DNA of 64,000 nucleotides from Jatrophihabitans telluris (GTDB lineage Bacteria > Actinomycetota > Actinomycetes > Mycobacteriales > Jatrophihabitantaceae). The position numbers and the translations under genes were made by a program. The DNA lies in the NCBI RefSeq assembly GCF_023516435.1, contig NZ_CP097332.1, positions 682,001 through 746,000 on the forward strand, read 5' to 3'. A model generated the notes under the pieces. The model was not told where the DNA came from. It did no database searches and saw only the letters and a program-made list of their open reading frames with translations. Positions 44,480 to 54,060 of the stretch are shown here, piece after piece (positions within the stretch are counted from its first letter, which is position 1; the number at the start of each line of letters is the position of its first letter).

Positions 44480-47400
44480 TCAGTCGTCGTCCGGGTGACG
44501 GGCCCGCTCGACGTAGCGACACAGCGCGTTGACCTGCCGCAACTGCTGCGGACTGTGGACCTCGGCATCGAGCAATCGCGGTGAGGCAACGAGGATCGTC
44601 AGTGCGCGCGCTCGGGAGACGGCGACGTTCAACCGGTGGATGTCGTACAGGAAGTCGACGCCCCTGGGTGCGTCGGCCGCCGATGACGAGGCCAGCGAGT
44701 AGATGACCACCGCTGCCTCGCGGCCCTGGAACTTGTCCACCGTGCCCACCTGGACGCCCGCGGGCACCACAGTGCGCAACCTGCCGACGTGGGCGTTGTA
44801 CGGCGCGACGACGAGCAGGTCGGCCGGTGTGATCGGCTGCCGCCGGCCGTCGTGATCGGTCCATTGCGCGCCGAGCAGGTCGGTGACCAGTTCGGCGACC
44901 ACGGCGGCTTCCTCCACCGAGTCTGCTTCGTTGCCGAGGTGGACCACCGGCTGGTAGCGCAAACCCGACCCGCACCAACGGCCACCGTGGACCTCTTGCC
45001 GTTCCCGCCCCGGCCCCGACGTCAGCCGGCCCTCGTAGGAGGTGTCGGACACGAACGAGGTCAGCTCAGGATGCATTCGCCAGGTCGTGTCCAGGAATAC
45101 GCCGCGTTCGGGCGGCACCGTGTCGTGCCCTTCCAGCAGATGTTCGAGCGCTGATACGCCTGCGCCGTAGGGGTGTTCGGCCTGGGTGGGCTGGGACAGT
45201 TGTTGCGGGTCACCGAGCAGTACCAGGCTGTGCGCCGCGCGCGAGACCGCGACCGTATTGGCCAACGAGAACTGGCCCGCCTCGTCCACGAGCAGGACGT
45301 CGACCGCGCCGGCCAGCTCCGGACGCGACCACAGCCACGCCGTGCCTCCGACGAGCCGGTGCCGCCCAGTGGACAGGGCCGCGGCAACCTCGCCGTTGTC
45401 GGCGGTCCACGCCACCGAGTCCGCGCCGCACCACTGTTCCTCGGTGGCCTTCTGCAGGGCCGGTCGGTCCACCTTCGCGAGCAGGTTGCCGATCACCGAA
45501 TGGGACAGGGCGGTGATCCCCACCCGGAGCCCCGTGTCGAGCAGGGCGCGGATCAGGGCGGCACCGGCTGTCGACTTGCCGGTACCGGGCGGCCCCTGAA
45601 CCGCGAGCACTTCACCGTCGAGCGATCGACCGATCCGGACCACCGCCTGCTGCGGATCTTCACCCGACCGCACGGGTAGGGCGGCCGGCACCCGACGCTG
45701 CAGTAGCCGGGCGGCGAGGGTGACCTCGCCCGCCAGGGCCCGCCGGGCCGAGTCGGCGATCGACTCGCGCAGGGCGGTGTCCACCACCGGCTTGTTCGGC
45801 TGCAGACCACGCGAGTGCGCCGGTTCGCGCTTGCGGCCCAGCCGTAGTTCGATCCAGCCCTCTTCGGGCGAGAGTGCTTCGATGGTTCCGGCGTTCTCTC
45901 TGGTGTCGACATCGACCACCGTGTCACCGACCCGCAGGCCGAGATCCTGGGGCGGGAATTGCGCCCGCCACACTCGCGACAGCTTGACGTCGCGGACATG
46001 GACGGCCGGACCGAGACCGCCGATCGCGGTGCCGTCCTCGATGAGTTCCTCGTCGTCGAACTCGGCGCGGCGGAAGAAGTCCCACCAACCCGGCCGGGCT
46101 TCGCGCCGATGCCAGCCCACCAGTCCCGCGAAGAGCGGCTGATCGGCGGCGAGCAGCTTCTCGGCCAGCGCGTTCTCGGCCAGCTCGGCTTCGTCCGGTT
46201 CGGCGTCAGCACGGTCGCCGTCGGTACCCGGCCGGGGCAGGGACTCCCCGGTGCGGACGGACAGCTCCGCACGTCGCTGTTCCAGCCAATCGTGCAGAGC
46301 CAGGGTCGATCGCACGTCGGCGGCGTTGTAACGCTCGATGGCGTCGAGGATTGCGGGATCGGGGTCGACGAGCCAATTCTCGTACGCGATCACGCTGGAC
46401 ATGGCGTCGGCCACGTCGGCATCGGCAACGTCCGCATCGGTCACGTCGGCATCAGCAACGTCCGCACCGGCCACGTCCGGATCGGTCGCGGCGGCGCCGC
46501 GGGTATGTCCCCAGTAGAACGCCTCGAGCTTCTTGATCGAGTAGGACTCCTTGCTGATCCGCAGTCCTTGTCGTACGACGGCATAAAGATCGACCAGTAC
46601 CTCGGCGCGGAGCAGGACGTCGAGCTCCGCCTCGCGGACACCGTGGCGCGCGGTGAGTCGCTGCAACGCCGATCGTTCGTACGGGGCGTAGTGGTAGACG
46701 TGCATGCCCGGGTGGGCCCGCCAGTGGGACAGCAGCCGGTCGACGAGGTTCTCGGTGAGTACCCGTTCCTGCTCGGCGGAGTGGGCCCAGAGGGCCTCGA
46801 ACCCACCCGCGCGGTCACCTAGCCCGGCCAGATACTCACGTCCGGACGGTTCGACGTAGGGGTCGCCCTCGAAGTCGAGGTAGAGGTCACCGGGATCGGG
46901 TTCCGGCAGGCGGAGCAGGCCGATTCCGGCTTCGGCGGGAAGCAGCTCGTAGCGTGGTCGGCCGGTCCGGCGCTCGGCCAGCTGCAGCGCGGCCTGCGCG
47001 ACCAGCCGCTGACGAGACGTTCGCCCGATCGTGCGCGGCAGCTCGTCGGCGGTGCACTCGGCCAGCCGGGTGAGCGTGTCGACGCCCGCGGCGCGCAGGG
47101 CGGCCCGGTGGTCCGAGCGCATGAACGCCACGAAGGTCAGGTCGTCGGTCGAGCGCCACTCGCCCACGCAGGCCCGCACCCACCGGCATTGCTCGCAGTG
47201 CCCCACGGGCACCGCCGCCGTGGCCGGCAGGAGGCTGCGGAAGTGGGTGAACCGGCCGGACAGGCGCCGATAGTAGGACTCGACGTCGGCGTACCGGTAA
47301 GAGTGCGCGACGCCGTCGCCGGCGACGACTGTGAGCCAGGCCGGCGGCACGCCCTGGATGCGGTGCAGGTGCTCGCCGTACTCGGCCATCTGCAGCAGCG

Positions 47401-47839
47401 CGGGGACTTTCAACCGGCGCGCCAGCTTGGTGTCGGCAACGTCGTAGGCGAAGGGACCCAGCCGTGATGGGCGTGCCACCCTGAGCAGGAAGTCGGCGTG
47501 GCCGCGGTGGCCGCCGTGGCGGAACGTGGCCTGGTAGATGACCTCGGCGCCGTTCGCCATCGCGCGCTCGGTCGCCGTGACCGCGGCGGCCAGGTCGCCC
47601 TGTTCGATCTCGGTGACGGGGCCTGCGGCGCGTAGCGAGTCCAGGTAGCGGTGCTCGTGTTCCAGGCCCTTGCGAAAGAGCAACTCGAGAGCTTCGTCGT
47701 CCTGGCTGGCCGGCCGCGGGCGCAGGCCGGTCGCGACTGCGAGATCCAGCGAGGTCAGGTGCTCACAGGCGAGGAACTTGGTGAGGTCGGTCGGACTGAT
47801 GACCAGTTCGCTGCCGTCGCGGTACACCGCTGCCCCCAT
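44480..47839 (-). CDS. TM0106-type RecB-like nuclease fused to SF1 helicase
   Basis: 1119 residues in three parts: an N-terminal RecB/Cas4-like PD-(D/E)XK domain (about 10-240, with DVADTKLARR and Cys pairs near 211-222, CEQCRWVRAC), an RNase H-like exonuclease-type domain (about 300-520, LYLDFEGDPY), and a C-terminal Upf1/DNA2-like SF1 helicase (about 720-1110; Walker A GPPGTGKST near 750, Walker B VLLVDEAGQF near 846, GTVDKFQGREAAVVIYSLA). At about 450-481 a VADADVADADVTD repeat interrupts the nuclease region. Probably DNA/RNA processing or repair; the role is unknown. Monocistronic. Confidence 0.85.
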   Translation of the reverse strand: MGAAVYRDGSELVISPTDLTKFLACEHLTSLDLAVATGLRPRPASQDDEALELLFRKGLEHEHRYLDSLRAAGPVTEIEQGDLAAAVTATERAMANGAEVIYQATFRHGGHRGHADFLLRVARPSRLGPFAYDVADTKLARRLKVPALLQMAEYGEHLHRIQGVPPAWLTVVAGDGVAHSYRYADVESYYRRLSGRFTHFRSLLPATAAVPVGHCEQCRWVRACVGEWRSTDDLTFVAFMRSDHRAALRAAGVDTLTRLAECTADELPRTIGRTSRQRLVAQAALQLAERRTGRPRYELLPAEAGIGLLRLPEPDPGDLYLDFEGDPYVEPSGREYLAGLGDRAGGFEALWAHSAEQERVLTENLVDRLLSHWRAHPGMHVYHYAPYERSALQRLTARHGVREAELDVLLRAEVLVDLYAVVRQGLRISKESYSIKKLEAFYWGHTRGAAATDPDVAGADVADADVTDADVADADVADAMSSVIAYENWLVDPDPAILDAIERYNAADVRSTLALHDWLEQRRAELSVRTGESLPRPGTDGDRADAEPDEAELAENALAEKLLAADQPLFAGLVGWHRREARPGWWDFFRRAEFDDEELIEDGTAIGGLGPAVHVRDVKLSRVWRAQFPPQDLGLRVGDTVVDVDTRENAGTIEALSPEEGWIELRLGRKREPAHSRGLQPNKPVVDTALRESIADSARRALAGEVTLAARLLQRRVPAALPVRSGEDPQQAVVRIGRSLDGEVLAVQGPPGTGKSTAGAALIRALLDTGLRVGITALSHSVIGNLLAKVDRPALQKATEEQWCGADSVAWTADNGEVAAALSTGRHRLVGGTAWLWSRPELAGAVDVLLVDEAGQFSLANTVAVSRAAHSLVLLGDPQQLSQPTQAEHPYGAGVSALEHLLEGHDTVPPERGVFLDTTWRMHPELTSFVSDTSYEGRLTSGPGRERQEVHGGRWCGSGLRYQPVVHLGNEADSVEEAAVVAELVTDLLGAQWTDHDGRRQPITPADLLVVAPYNAHVGRLRTVVPAGVQVGTVDKFQGREAAVVIYSLASSSAADAPRGVDFLYDIHRLNVAVSRARALTILVASPRLLDAEVHSPQQLRQVNALCRYVERARHPDDD

Positions 47840-47860
47840 CTGCTCGCGCGTAGCCCTGCT

Positions 47861-47875
47861 CGCCCCGGCGGGGCG
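47861..47875. terminator. Small GC-rich hairpin downstream of the TetR gene
   Basis: CGCCCC (47861-47866) pairs with GGGGCG (47870-47875) across a 3-base loop, 55 bases past the TetR stop codon and before the nuclease-helicase start. A weak candidate for the end of the efflux operon. Confidence 0.3.
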
Positions 47876-47929
47876 TGCTCGCCGAGCTCAGCCGATTGTG
47901 CCTGCTACCTCTGACATAACCGTTCCGAC

Positions 47930-48574
47930 TCAGCGCCGGCCGAGGACGCGCGTCATCGCGGCCTGGCTGACTGGTGGCTCGGTCAGCTCGACCTCGCTGG
48001 GACGTAATCCGGCCAACTGCAGTTGCAGGTGCCTGCGCCATGCGTTCGGCGCCTGGGTGCCGGTCGCCTCGATGACCGCGACCAGCGACCAGATGATCAT
48101 GGTGATGTCGGTAGTCGTGACCTCTTTACGAACCGCGGCGTGCTTCTGAGCGTCTGCCAGCAGTTCGGCGATGGCTGCGCGGATCTGGGTCAAAGAATCG
48201 GGGTCGACGTCGGATCGTCCCCACAGCCGCTGTAAGCATGCGGGCTGACTGGCGTGCAGCTGTCCCGCGTCGAGCAGGAACCGGTGCAGGCCGCCACCGT
48301 CTTTGCGCTCGGCCGCGTTCGTCGCCAGTGCGAGTACCGCCAGCCGCTGCTCGCGAACCAGCGCGTCGATCAACGCTTGCTTGCTGGGAAAGCGCCGGTA
48401 CAAAGTCCCCATGCCGACCCCCGCGGCGTGCGCCACCTCGTCGACCCCGGCGTCCAGACCATGTTCGGCGAAGACCTGGGTGGCCGCGGCGAGCAGCCTC
48501 AGTCGGTTCGCCTCGGCATCCCGCCGTAGCGGCCGGGACGCCGTGTTCACTGCGACGCTGTCTGCCTGGGGCAC
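47930..48574 (-). CDS. TetR-family regulator of efflux operon
   Basis: 214 residues from GTG. Helix-turn-helix about 35-70 (VDEVAHAAGVGMGTLYRRFPSKQAL) followed by a TetR C-terminal domain. It lies 4 bases after the MFS transporter gene on the same strand, so the repressor is made with the pump it probably controls. Inducer unknown. Confidence 0.88.
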   Translation of the reverse strand: MPQADSVAVNTASRPLRRDAEANRLRLLAAATQVFAEHGLDAGVDEVAHAAGVGMGTLYRRFPSKQALIDALVREQRLAVLALATNAAERKDGGGLHRFLLDAGQLHASQPACLQRLWGRSDVDPDSLTQIRAAIAELLADAQKHAAVRKEVTTTDITMIIWSLVAVIEATGTQAPNAWRRHLQLQLAGLRPSEVELTEPPVSQAAMTRVLGRR

Positions 48575-48578
48575 CGGA

Positions 48579-50057
48579 TTACTCCGACTCGTCGCCGACC
48601 ACGGTGCCCGCGGCGACCAGAGCGAGCTCGGGGTGTGCCAGCTCGGCCTGCTCGCGCTGGTGGGCGTCGCGACCGGCCTTGCGCAGGTTCGGGATGAGGA
48701 AGCCGGCCAGCGTGGCCAGCAGCATCACCGCGGCGAGCATGCCGAACCCGCTCGTGTAGCCGGACTCCTTCGGCAGCCTGCTCGGCAGCGCGTTGGACGT
48801 GACCACGCTGGCCATCACCGCTGCGCCGATCGAGCCACCGATGGTGCGGATGTTGGCGTTCATGCCGCTGGCGACACCGGTCTGGTTGGACGGCACGGCG
48901 TCGACGATGATGTTCGACATGGCCGAGAACGCCATTCCGAAGCCGATGCCGAGCAAGACCATCGCGAGTGAGATCTCCCAGATCGCGCCGTGGGCGAACG
49001 CCATGATCGCAAACGACGGAATGCTCACGGCCGAACCGGCGATCAGGACAGTCTTGGCGCCGAATCGAGCCGACAGCGGACCGGACAGCACGCCGAAGAC
49101 GAACATCGCCACCGACATGGGCAGCACGATCAAGCCGGACTCGGTGATGCTGGCCGAGAAGCCGTAGCCGGCGATCGACGGCGTCTGCACGAATTCGGGC
49201 AGGAAGGCGAAGACCGAGTAGAGACCGGCACCGAAGAGCAGGGCGACGAGGTTGGTGGTCCAGACCGCCGGCACCCGCATCATCCGCATGTCGACAAGGG
49301 GCTGAGCCGACCGCAGTTCGACCGCTCCCCAGGCTGCCGCCAGGACCACGCTGGCCACGAGCAGACCGACCACCGAAACAGAACCCCAGCCCCACGAGGG
49401 TGCTTCGCTGACCGCAACCAGCAGGGCGACCAGCCACGCCGACAGCAGCACGGCGGCTGTCCAGCTGACCCTGCCCGGTGAGCGCACCGGTGATTCCGGG
49501 ACCACGAGGTGGGTGGCCACCGCGGCCACGGCGACCACGATGCCGGGGATCCAGAACAGCCAGTGGTAGTCGAGGGCGTTGACGATCGGGCCGGCCAGAA
49601 CCAGGCCGAGGCCACCACCAACCGCGAGCAGGGCCGCGATGACGCCGACGGCGCCGGCCACCTTCTCGCGGGGGAACTCGTCCCGGATGATCCCGAACGC
49701 CAGCGGGATCACGCCGCCACCGACGCCCTGGATCGCCCGCGCAACGATCATGACGGAGATCGACGTCGCCAGAGCGGCGAGCACCGATCCGACCGCGAGC
49801 GCAACCAGAACCCCGACGAGGACCTTCTCCTTGCCGATCATGTCGCCGATGCGCCCGAGGATCGGCGTGAACACCGAGGCCGACAGCAGGTAAGCGGTGA
49901 GGACCCAGGTCACGGTGCTCTGGGAGGTGTGCAGGCTCGTTTCCAGCAGCGGCAGGACCGGTGAGACCAGGGACTGCAGCAGTGAGTAGGCGGCCGCGGC
50001 GACGGCGAGCACCACGAAGGTGAGCTGATAGCGGGATCGGGTAGCGGTCTCGGTCAT
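48579..50057 (-). CDS. DHA2-family MFS multidrug efflux transporter
   Basis: 492 residues from the ATG at 50057 with GGAG upstream; an in-frame start at 50081 adds eight residues. There are 14 predicted transmembrane helices. The MFS motif A is GRIGDMIGKEKV, motif C-like GVIAALLAVGGGLGLVLAGP, and the second-half motif is FGVLSGPLSARFG. The DHA2 (EmrB/QacA) type exports drugs or toxic organic compounds by proton antiport. It is co-transcribed with the TetR gene. Confidence 0.88.
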   Translation of the reverse strand: MTETATRSRYQLTFVVLAVAAAAYSLLQSLVSPVLPLLETSLHTSQSTVTWVLTAYLLSASVFTPILGRIGDMIGKEKVLVGVLVALAVGSVLAALATSISVMIVARAIQGVGGGVIPLAFGIIRDEFPREKVAGAVGVIAALLAVGGGLGLVLAGPIVNALDYHWLFWIPGIVVAVAAVATHLVVPESPVRSPGRVSWTAAVLLSAWLVALLVAVSEAPSWGWGSVSVVGLLVASVVLAAAWGAVELRSAQPLVDMRMMRVPAVWTTNLVALLFGAGLYSVFAFLPEFVQTPSIAGYGFSASITESGLIVLPMSVAMFVFGVLSGPLSARFGAKTVLIAGSAVSIPSFAIMAFAHGAIWEISLAMVLLGIGFGMAFSAMSNIIVDAVPSNQTGVASGMNANIRTIGGSIGAAVMASVVTSNALPSRLPKESGYTSGFGMLAAVMLLATLAGFLIPNLRKAGRDAHQREQAELAHPELALVAAGTVVGDESE

Positions 50058-50213
50058 CGGTTGGTACTCCAGGCGGTACATAGCTGAAACAAAACGGAGC
50101 GGCGGCTCCGGTACGCCGGTAACGCTATCGGCCCGAGTCTCGGGGCAAGAAATTCACAGCGAGAGATGCAGTGGGGATCACAGTGGACCCGGGGCGCGGC
50201 GATCGACCTGGCA

Positions 50214-50501
50214 TCAGCCGTTGCGGCACGGCCGGCAGCCCGGCACCGGGCGGGCGTGCTCCCGCAGGACGTGTTCGGCCGACAGGGTGGCGCACTCGTC
50301 GCATTCGCCGAAGAACCCCTCCGCGGTCGCGTCGAAGATCGCCCAGCACGTCTCGTTGGTGCACCGCACCAGGACGACCTCATCGCCCGGGCCGTAACCG
50401 CCCGGGCCGTAACCGCCCGCGCCGTAACCGCCCGGGCCGTAACCGCCCGGCCGGGGCGCCCGCGGCGGGGCCGTCTGTCGTACTGCCGTTGATGTGCTCA
50501 T
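50214..50501 (-). CDS. Small GYG-repeat protein with putative zinc-ribbon Cys pairs
   Basis: 95 residues from the ATG at 50501, with AGGAGAGG upstream; the longer open frame overlaps the neighbouring gene. The N-terminal third is PGGYGPGGYGAGGYGPGGYG, from 15-base DNA repeats. The C-terminal part has C47-X4-C52, C67-X2-C70 and C89-X2-C92, a likely zinc-binding module (VRCTNETCWAIFD, ECDECATLSAEHVL, GCRPCRNG). I do not recognise the family. The Gly/Tyr tail may mediate self-association. It is isolated, between the efflux operon and the DUF6328 gene. Confidence 0.65.
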   Translation of the reverse strand: MSTSTAVRQTAPPRAPRPGGYGPGGYGAGGYGPGGYGPGDEVVLVRCTNETCWAIFDATAEGFFGECDECATLSAEHVLREHARPVPGCRPCRNG

Positions 50502-50575
50502 CGTGCTGCCGTCCTCTCCTGATCGGATGGCAGAACATTCCCACCGGGGTCTGACAGTTTCGTCCGGAGTGGGCC

Positions 50576-51067
50576 TCAGCCCTCGTCGGCTCGGAGCTTG
50601 CCCAGCGGCAGAACGATCCAGAGACCGATGAAGACCAGTGCGAGCAACCCCGTCGTCACCACGGCGAACCACCGCCCCACGACATAGTCGAGGATGAGCA
50701 GTACGCCATTGAGGACGGCGAGCAGCAGGAAGCTCGTGCCGGCGATCGCGAAGCGACTGGTGCTCTCCACCAGCTCCTCCTTCAAACCGCGGCGGAAGAC
50801 TATGCGGTGGAAGGCGACCGGCGCGACCAGGAGCGCGATGGACAGCACGCAACAGATCAGGGTGATGACGTAGACGGTGCGCTGGAATTCGTCGATGGAA
50901 GCAAAGCGTTGCTGAAACGCGATCGAGAGCAGAAACGCGAACAGGATCTGCACTCCCGTTTCCGACACCCGCAGCTCTTGCAGGAGTTCGCCGTAGTTGC
51001 GATCGAGGCGATGTCCTTCGCTCTCGTCGCGCCCGTCGCCGGCGGGTCGTTGCAGGTCCTGAGCCAT
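50576..51067 (-). CDS. DUF6328-family membrane protein
   Basis: 163 residues from the ATG at 51067 (an alternative start lies at 51103). A charged N-terminus (RDESEGHRLDRNYGELLQELRV) precedes four transmembrane helices. The start RNYGELLQELRVSETGVQIL plus FAFLLSIAFQQRF is the recognisable core of DUF6328. Function unknown. It is divergent from the DUF72 gene, with a 55-base spacer. Confidence 0.78.
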   Translation of the reverse strand: MAQDLQRPAGDGRDESEGHRLDRNYGELLQELRVSETGVQILFAFLLSIAFQQRFASIDEFQRTVYVITLICCVLSIALLVAPVAFHRIVFRRGLKEELVESTSRFAIAGTSFLLLAVLNGVLLILDYVVGRWFAVVTTGLLALVFIGLWIVLPLGKLRADEG

Positions 51068-51110
51068 GAGCTCACTCTCCCCGGCCGGACCCTGCGCGTC
51101 CACCGTCCTC

Positions 51111-51116
51111 TAGGTT
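51111..51116 (+). promoter_or_regulatory. -10 box TAGGTT of leaderless DUF72 gene
   Basis: TAGGTT lies at -12 to -7 from the ATG at 51123, with no ribosome-binding site between. Confidence 0.5.
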
Positions 51117-51122
51117 GGCCCC

Positions 51123-51941
51123 ATGAGCGTTCGGGTCGGGATCTCGGGCTGGGTCTATCCGCCGTGGCGGGGCGACTTCTATCCCCCCGAACTCGTGCAC
51201 GCCAACGAACTGGCCTACGCCGCGCGGCGGATGACCTCGATCGAGATCAACGGATCCTTCTACGCCCTGCAGCGACCGACCAGTTTCTATCGCTGGGCGC
51301 GGGAGGTTCCGGACGACTTCGTGTTCTCGGTCAAGGCGGGTCGCTTCATCACGCACATGAAGAAGTTGCGCAATCTCGAGGATGCGCTGCCCAACTTCTT
51401 CGCCTCGGGCCTGCTCGCGTTGCAGGACAAGCTCGGCCCGCTGCTGTGGCAGCTTCCGCCCAACCTCGGATTCGACGCGGCCCGGATGGAATCGTTCTTC
51501 GCGCAGTTGCCCCGATCCACCGCCGAGGCCGCCTACCTGGCCCGGCACCACGACGAGCGGCTGGCGGGCCGGGCGTGGACCGGATCGCTGCGAGATCGTC
51601 CGCTGCGCCATGCCGTCGAGGTTCGCCACGACAGCTTCAAGGATCCAGCCTTTCTCGAACTGGCCCGCGCACACTGTGTCGCGGTGGTGGTCGCCGATAC
51701 GGCCGGCAAGTGGCCCATGATGTTCGACGTCACCGCTGATTTCCTCTATCTACGGCTGCACGGCGCGGACGAGCTCTACGTCAGTGGCTACGGCACGGAC
51801 GGGCTGCAGCCGTGGGCCGGTCGGATCCGAGGCTGGCGCGACAGCGGCCTGGACGTCTACGTGTACTTCGACAACGACACCAAGGTGCGGTCGCCCTACG
51901 ACGCGATGACTCTGATCGGAATGCTCGATTCCAGCGCGTGA
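51123..51941 (+). CDS. DUF72-family protein (YecE-like)
   Basis: 272 residues. The start VRVGISGWVYPPWRGDFYP, then TSIEINGSFYALQRPTSFYRW and FVFSVKAGRFITHMKKL, is diagnostic of DUF72, a TIM-barrel family of unsettled function. The late Arg/His/Asp positions (AVEVRHDSF, YLRLHGADELY, YVYFDNDT) are conserved. Monocistronic, probably leaderless. Confidence 0.88.
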   Translation: MSVRVGISGWVYPPWRGDFYPPELVHANELAYAARRMTSIEINGSFYALQRPTSFYRWAREVPDDFVFSVKAGRFITHMKKLRNLEDALPNFFASGLLALQDKLGPLLWQLPPNLGFDAARMESFFAQLPRSTAEAAYLARHHDERLAGRAWTGSLRDRPLRHAVEVRHDSFKDPAFLELARAHCVAVVVADTAGKWPMMFDVTADFLYLRLHGADELYVSGYGTDGLQPWAGRIRGWRDSGLDVYVYFDNDTKVRSPYDAMTLIGMLDSSA

Positions 51942-51964
51942 AACAGGTGGCCGACCGGACGGCG

Positions 51965-52597
51965 CTAGACCAGGACGACGTGCAGGGTGCGCGGGCCGTG
52001 GACGCCCTCGACCCGATTGAGCTCGATGTCACTGGTGGCGCTCGGCCCACTGATCCAGGTCAACGGCCGGGTGGGGTCGAGAACCGCGACAGCCTCGGGC
52101 ACGAGCCCGACCACCTGCGAGGACCGCACCACGACAAGGTGAAAGTCAGGCACCAGGGTCAGCGCCCGACGTCCCTGACCCGGCCCTGCGTCGAGCACGA
52201 TGGTGCCCGTCTCCGCGATGCCGACCGCACAGGTCGTCAGAACGCCGTCCATGGTGTCGAGCTCACCGGTCGACAGCGCGCCGTCGGTCAGCAGCTCGAC
52301 CTCCGGCATCGATTGCAGAACCGCCGTCCAGGCATCGGGAAACCCGTACGGCACGATCAGCCGACGACGGCCGGCGACGGCCGCGGCCACGGTTCGCGCG
52401 ATGCCATCCTCATCCGGAGCCTCGGCGGGAACGCGGAACACCGTGGCGCGATAGTCCTCCAGCCGCTCCACGAAAAGGTCGAGGTCCGCTGGGGACGAGG
52501 TCCGGTAATCGCGCGGGACGGTGATGTTCGCGCGCGCGCCCCGTGGACCGAGCGCGCGACCGATGCGGGCCAACACCTCGGAGCGGGCGGCGCTCAC
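51965..52597 (-). CDS. lutC: L-lactate utilization protein LutC (LUD domain)
   Basis: 210 residues from a GTG that overlaps the lutB stop (GTGA). The LUD domain runs through most of the protein (GIAETGTIVLDAGPGQGRR, LVPDFHLVVVRSSQVVGLV). It is the third subunit of the LutABC complex that oxidises L-lactate to pyruvate. The longer open frame upstream is inside lutB and is not real. Confidence 0.88.
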   Translation of the reverse strand: MSAARSEVLARIGRALGPRGARANITVPRDYRTSSPADLDLFVERLEDYRATVFRVPAEAPDEDGIARTVAAAVAGRRRLIVPYGFPDAWTAVLQSMPEVELLTDGALSTGELDTMDGVLTTCAVGIAETGTIVLDAGPGQGRRALTLVPDFHLVVVRSSQVVGLVPEAVAVLDPTRPLTWISGPSATSDIELNRVEGVHGPRTLHVVLV

Positions 52598-54060
52598 GAC
52601 TCGTCCTCCTCGGCGAACCAATCCCGGAACGTCTGCTTGGGCGGAACCGGCAGGTCTCGGGACCGGGTCCACCGCGACAGTGGCGGGGGCAGGGTCGCGA
52701 TCCGCGCGCGGGTGCCGTGCCGACGCCAGGCCAGCAACCGTCCCAGGCGGGCGGCGCGCAACGCCCTCGGCCAGCGGGTCGGTGAGGCCATGACCGCCGC
52801 GGCTGTTCGCATGGCCAGCGCCTCCGGACTCGGCACCAAGTGATGGGCGGCCTTGTCCTGAACCACCCGCTCGCGCAGGTGGACCAGCATCGTGGGGATG
52901 TCGATCGCCACCGGACACGCGTCGAAACAGGCTCCGCACAGGGTGGAGGCGAACGGCAGGCTGGCGTTCTCGCCGACTCCGGTGAGTTGCGGGGACAACA
53001 CCGCGCCGATCGGACCGGGATACACCGACCCGTAGGCGTGGCCGCCCGTGCGCTCGTAGACCGGGCAGACGTTCAAGCACGCCGAGCAGCGGATGCATCG
53101 CAGCGCCGACCGTCCGGAGGGATCGGCCAGGGTCGCCGTCCGACCGTTGTCCAGCAATACCAGATGAAAGTCCTGTCCCTCGGTGGCGCCGGTCCACATC
53201 GAGGTGTACGGATTCATACGCTCGCCGGTGGCCGAGCGAGGCAGCAGTTGCAAGAAGACTTCCAGGTCGGTCCAGCGGGGCAGGAGCTTCTCGATCCCCA
53301 TCACGGTGATCAGCGTGCGGGGCAGCGTCAGGCACATCCGCCCGTTGCCTTCCGATTCAACGACGGCCAAGGTGCCCGTCTCGGCAACGGCGAAGTTGGC
53401 TCCCGAGATAGCCACCTCGGCGGCAAGGAACTTCTGCCGTAGATGGATCCGGGCCGCCTCGGCGAGTTCGGCCGGTTCGTCGCTCAGGTCCGGGTCGACC
53501 ACGGGCATCTCGCGCAGGAAGATCTCGCGGATCTCCGCCCGGTTGCGGTGGATCGCCGGTACCAGGATGTGGCTGGGTTTGTCCTTGCCGAGCTGGACGA
53601 TCAGCTCCGCCAAGTCGGTCTCGTGAGCCTCGATGCCCGCCTCAGCCAGCGCCTCGTTGAGACCGATCTCCTGGGTGGCCATGGACTTCACCTTCACGAC
53701 CTCGGTGACTCCGGTCGCCTGCACGAGCCTGGTGACGATCGCGTTGGCCTCGTGGGCATCGCGCGCCCAGTGCACCGTTCCGCCGCGGGCGGTGACCTGC
53801 TCCTCCAGCTGCAGCAGGTACTCGTCGAGGTGGGCCAGGACGTCGTCCTTGATCGCGGCACCGGCCGCGCGCAGCCCGCTCCAGTCGGGTAGTTCGCCGA
53901 CCACCGCAGCGCGCTTGGCCCGGATCGTTGCGGTGGCCCTGCTCAGGTTGCGACGCAGTTGGGTGTCGGCCACGGCCTCGCGCGCGGCCTGTGGAAACGA
54001 GCGGTCGCCGCGAAGCTGTCCGACCCCGGCGGGTGCTCCGGGCATGCCGAGAAACGTCAT
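52594..54060 (-). CDS. lutB: L-lactate utilization iron-sulfur protein LutB
   Basis: 488 residues from the ATG overlapping the lutA stop. A LUD domain (about 60-300, VKVKSMATQEIGLNEAL, AVAETGTLAVVESEGNGRM) is followed by two [4Fe-4S] motifs, CIRCSACLNVCP (near 321) and CGACFDACPVAIDIP (near 373). It passes electrons from lactate oxidation to the respiratory chain. Middle gene of lutABC. Confidence 0.9.
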   Translation of the reverse strand: MTFLGMPGAPAGVGQLRGDRSFPQAAREAVADTQLRRNLSRATATIRAKRAAVVGELPDWSGLRAAGAAIKDDVLAHLDEYLLQLEEQVTARGGTVHWARDAHEANAIVTRLVQATGVTEVVKVKSMATQEIGLNEALAEAGIEAHETDLAELIVQLGKDKPSHILVPAIHRNRAEIREIFLREMPVVDPDLSDEPAELAEAARIHLRQKFLAAEVAISGANFAVAETGTLAVVESEGNGRMCLTLPRTLITVMGIEKLLPRWTDLEVFLQLLPRSATGERMNPYTSMWTGATEGQDFHLVLLDNGRTATLADPSGRSALRCIRCSACLNVCPVYERTGGHAYGSVYPGPIGAVLSPQLTGVGENASLPFASTLCGACFDACPVAIDIPTMLVHLRERVVQDKAAHHLVPSPEALAMRTAAAVMASPTRWPRALRAARLGRLLAWRRHGTRARIATLPPPLSRWTRSRDLPVPPKQTFRDWFAEEDES

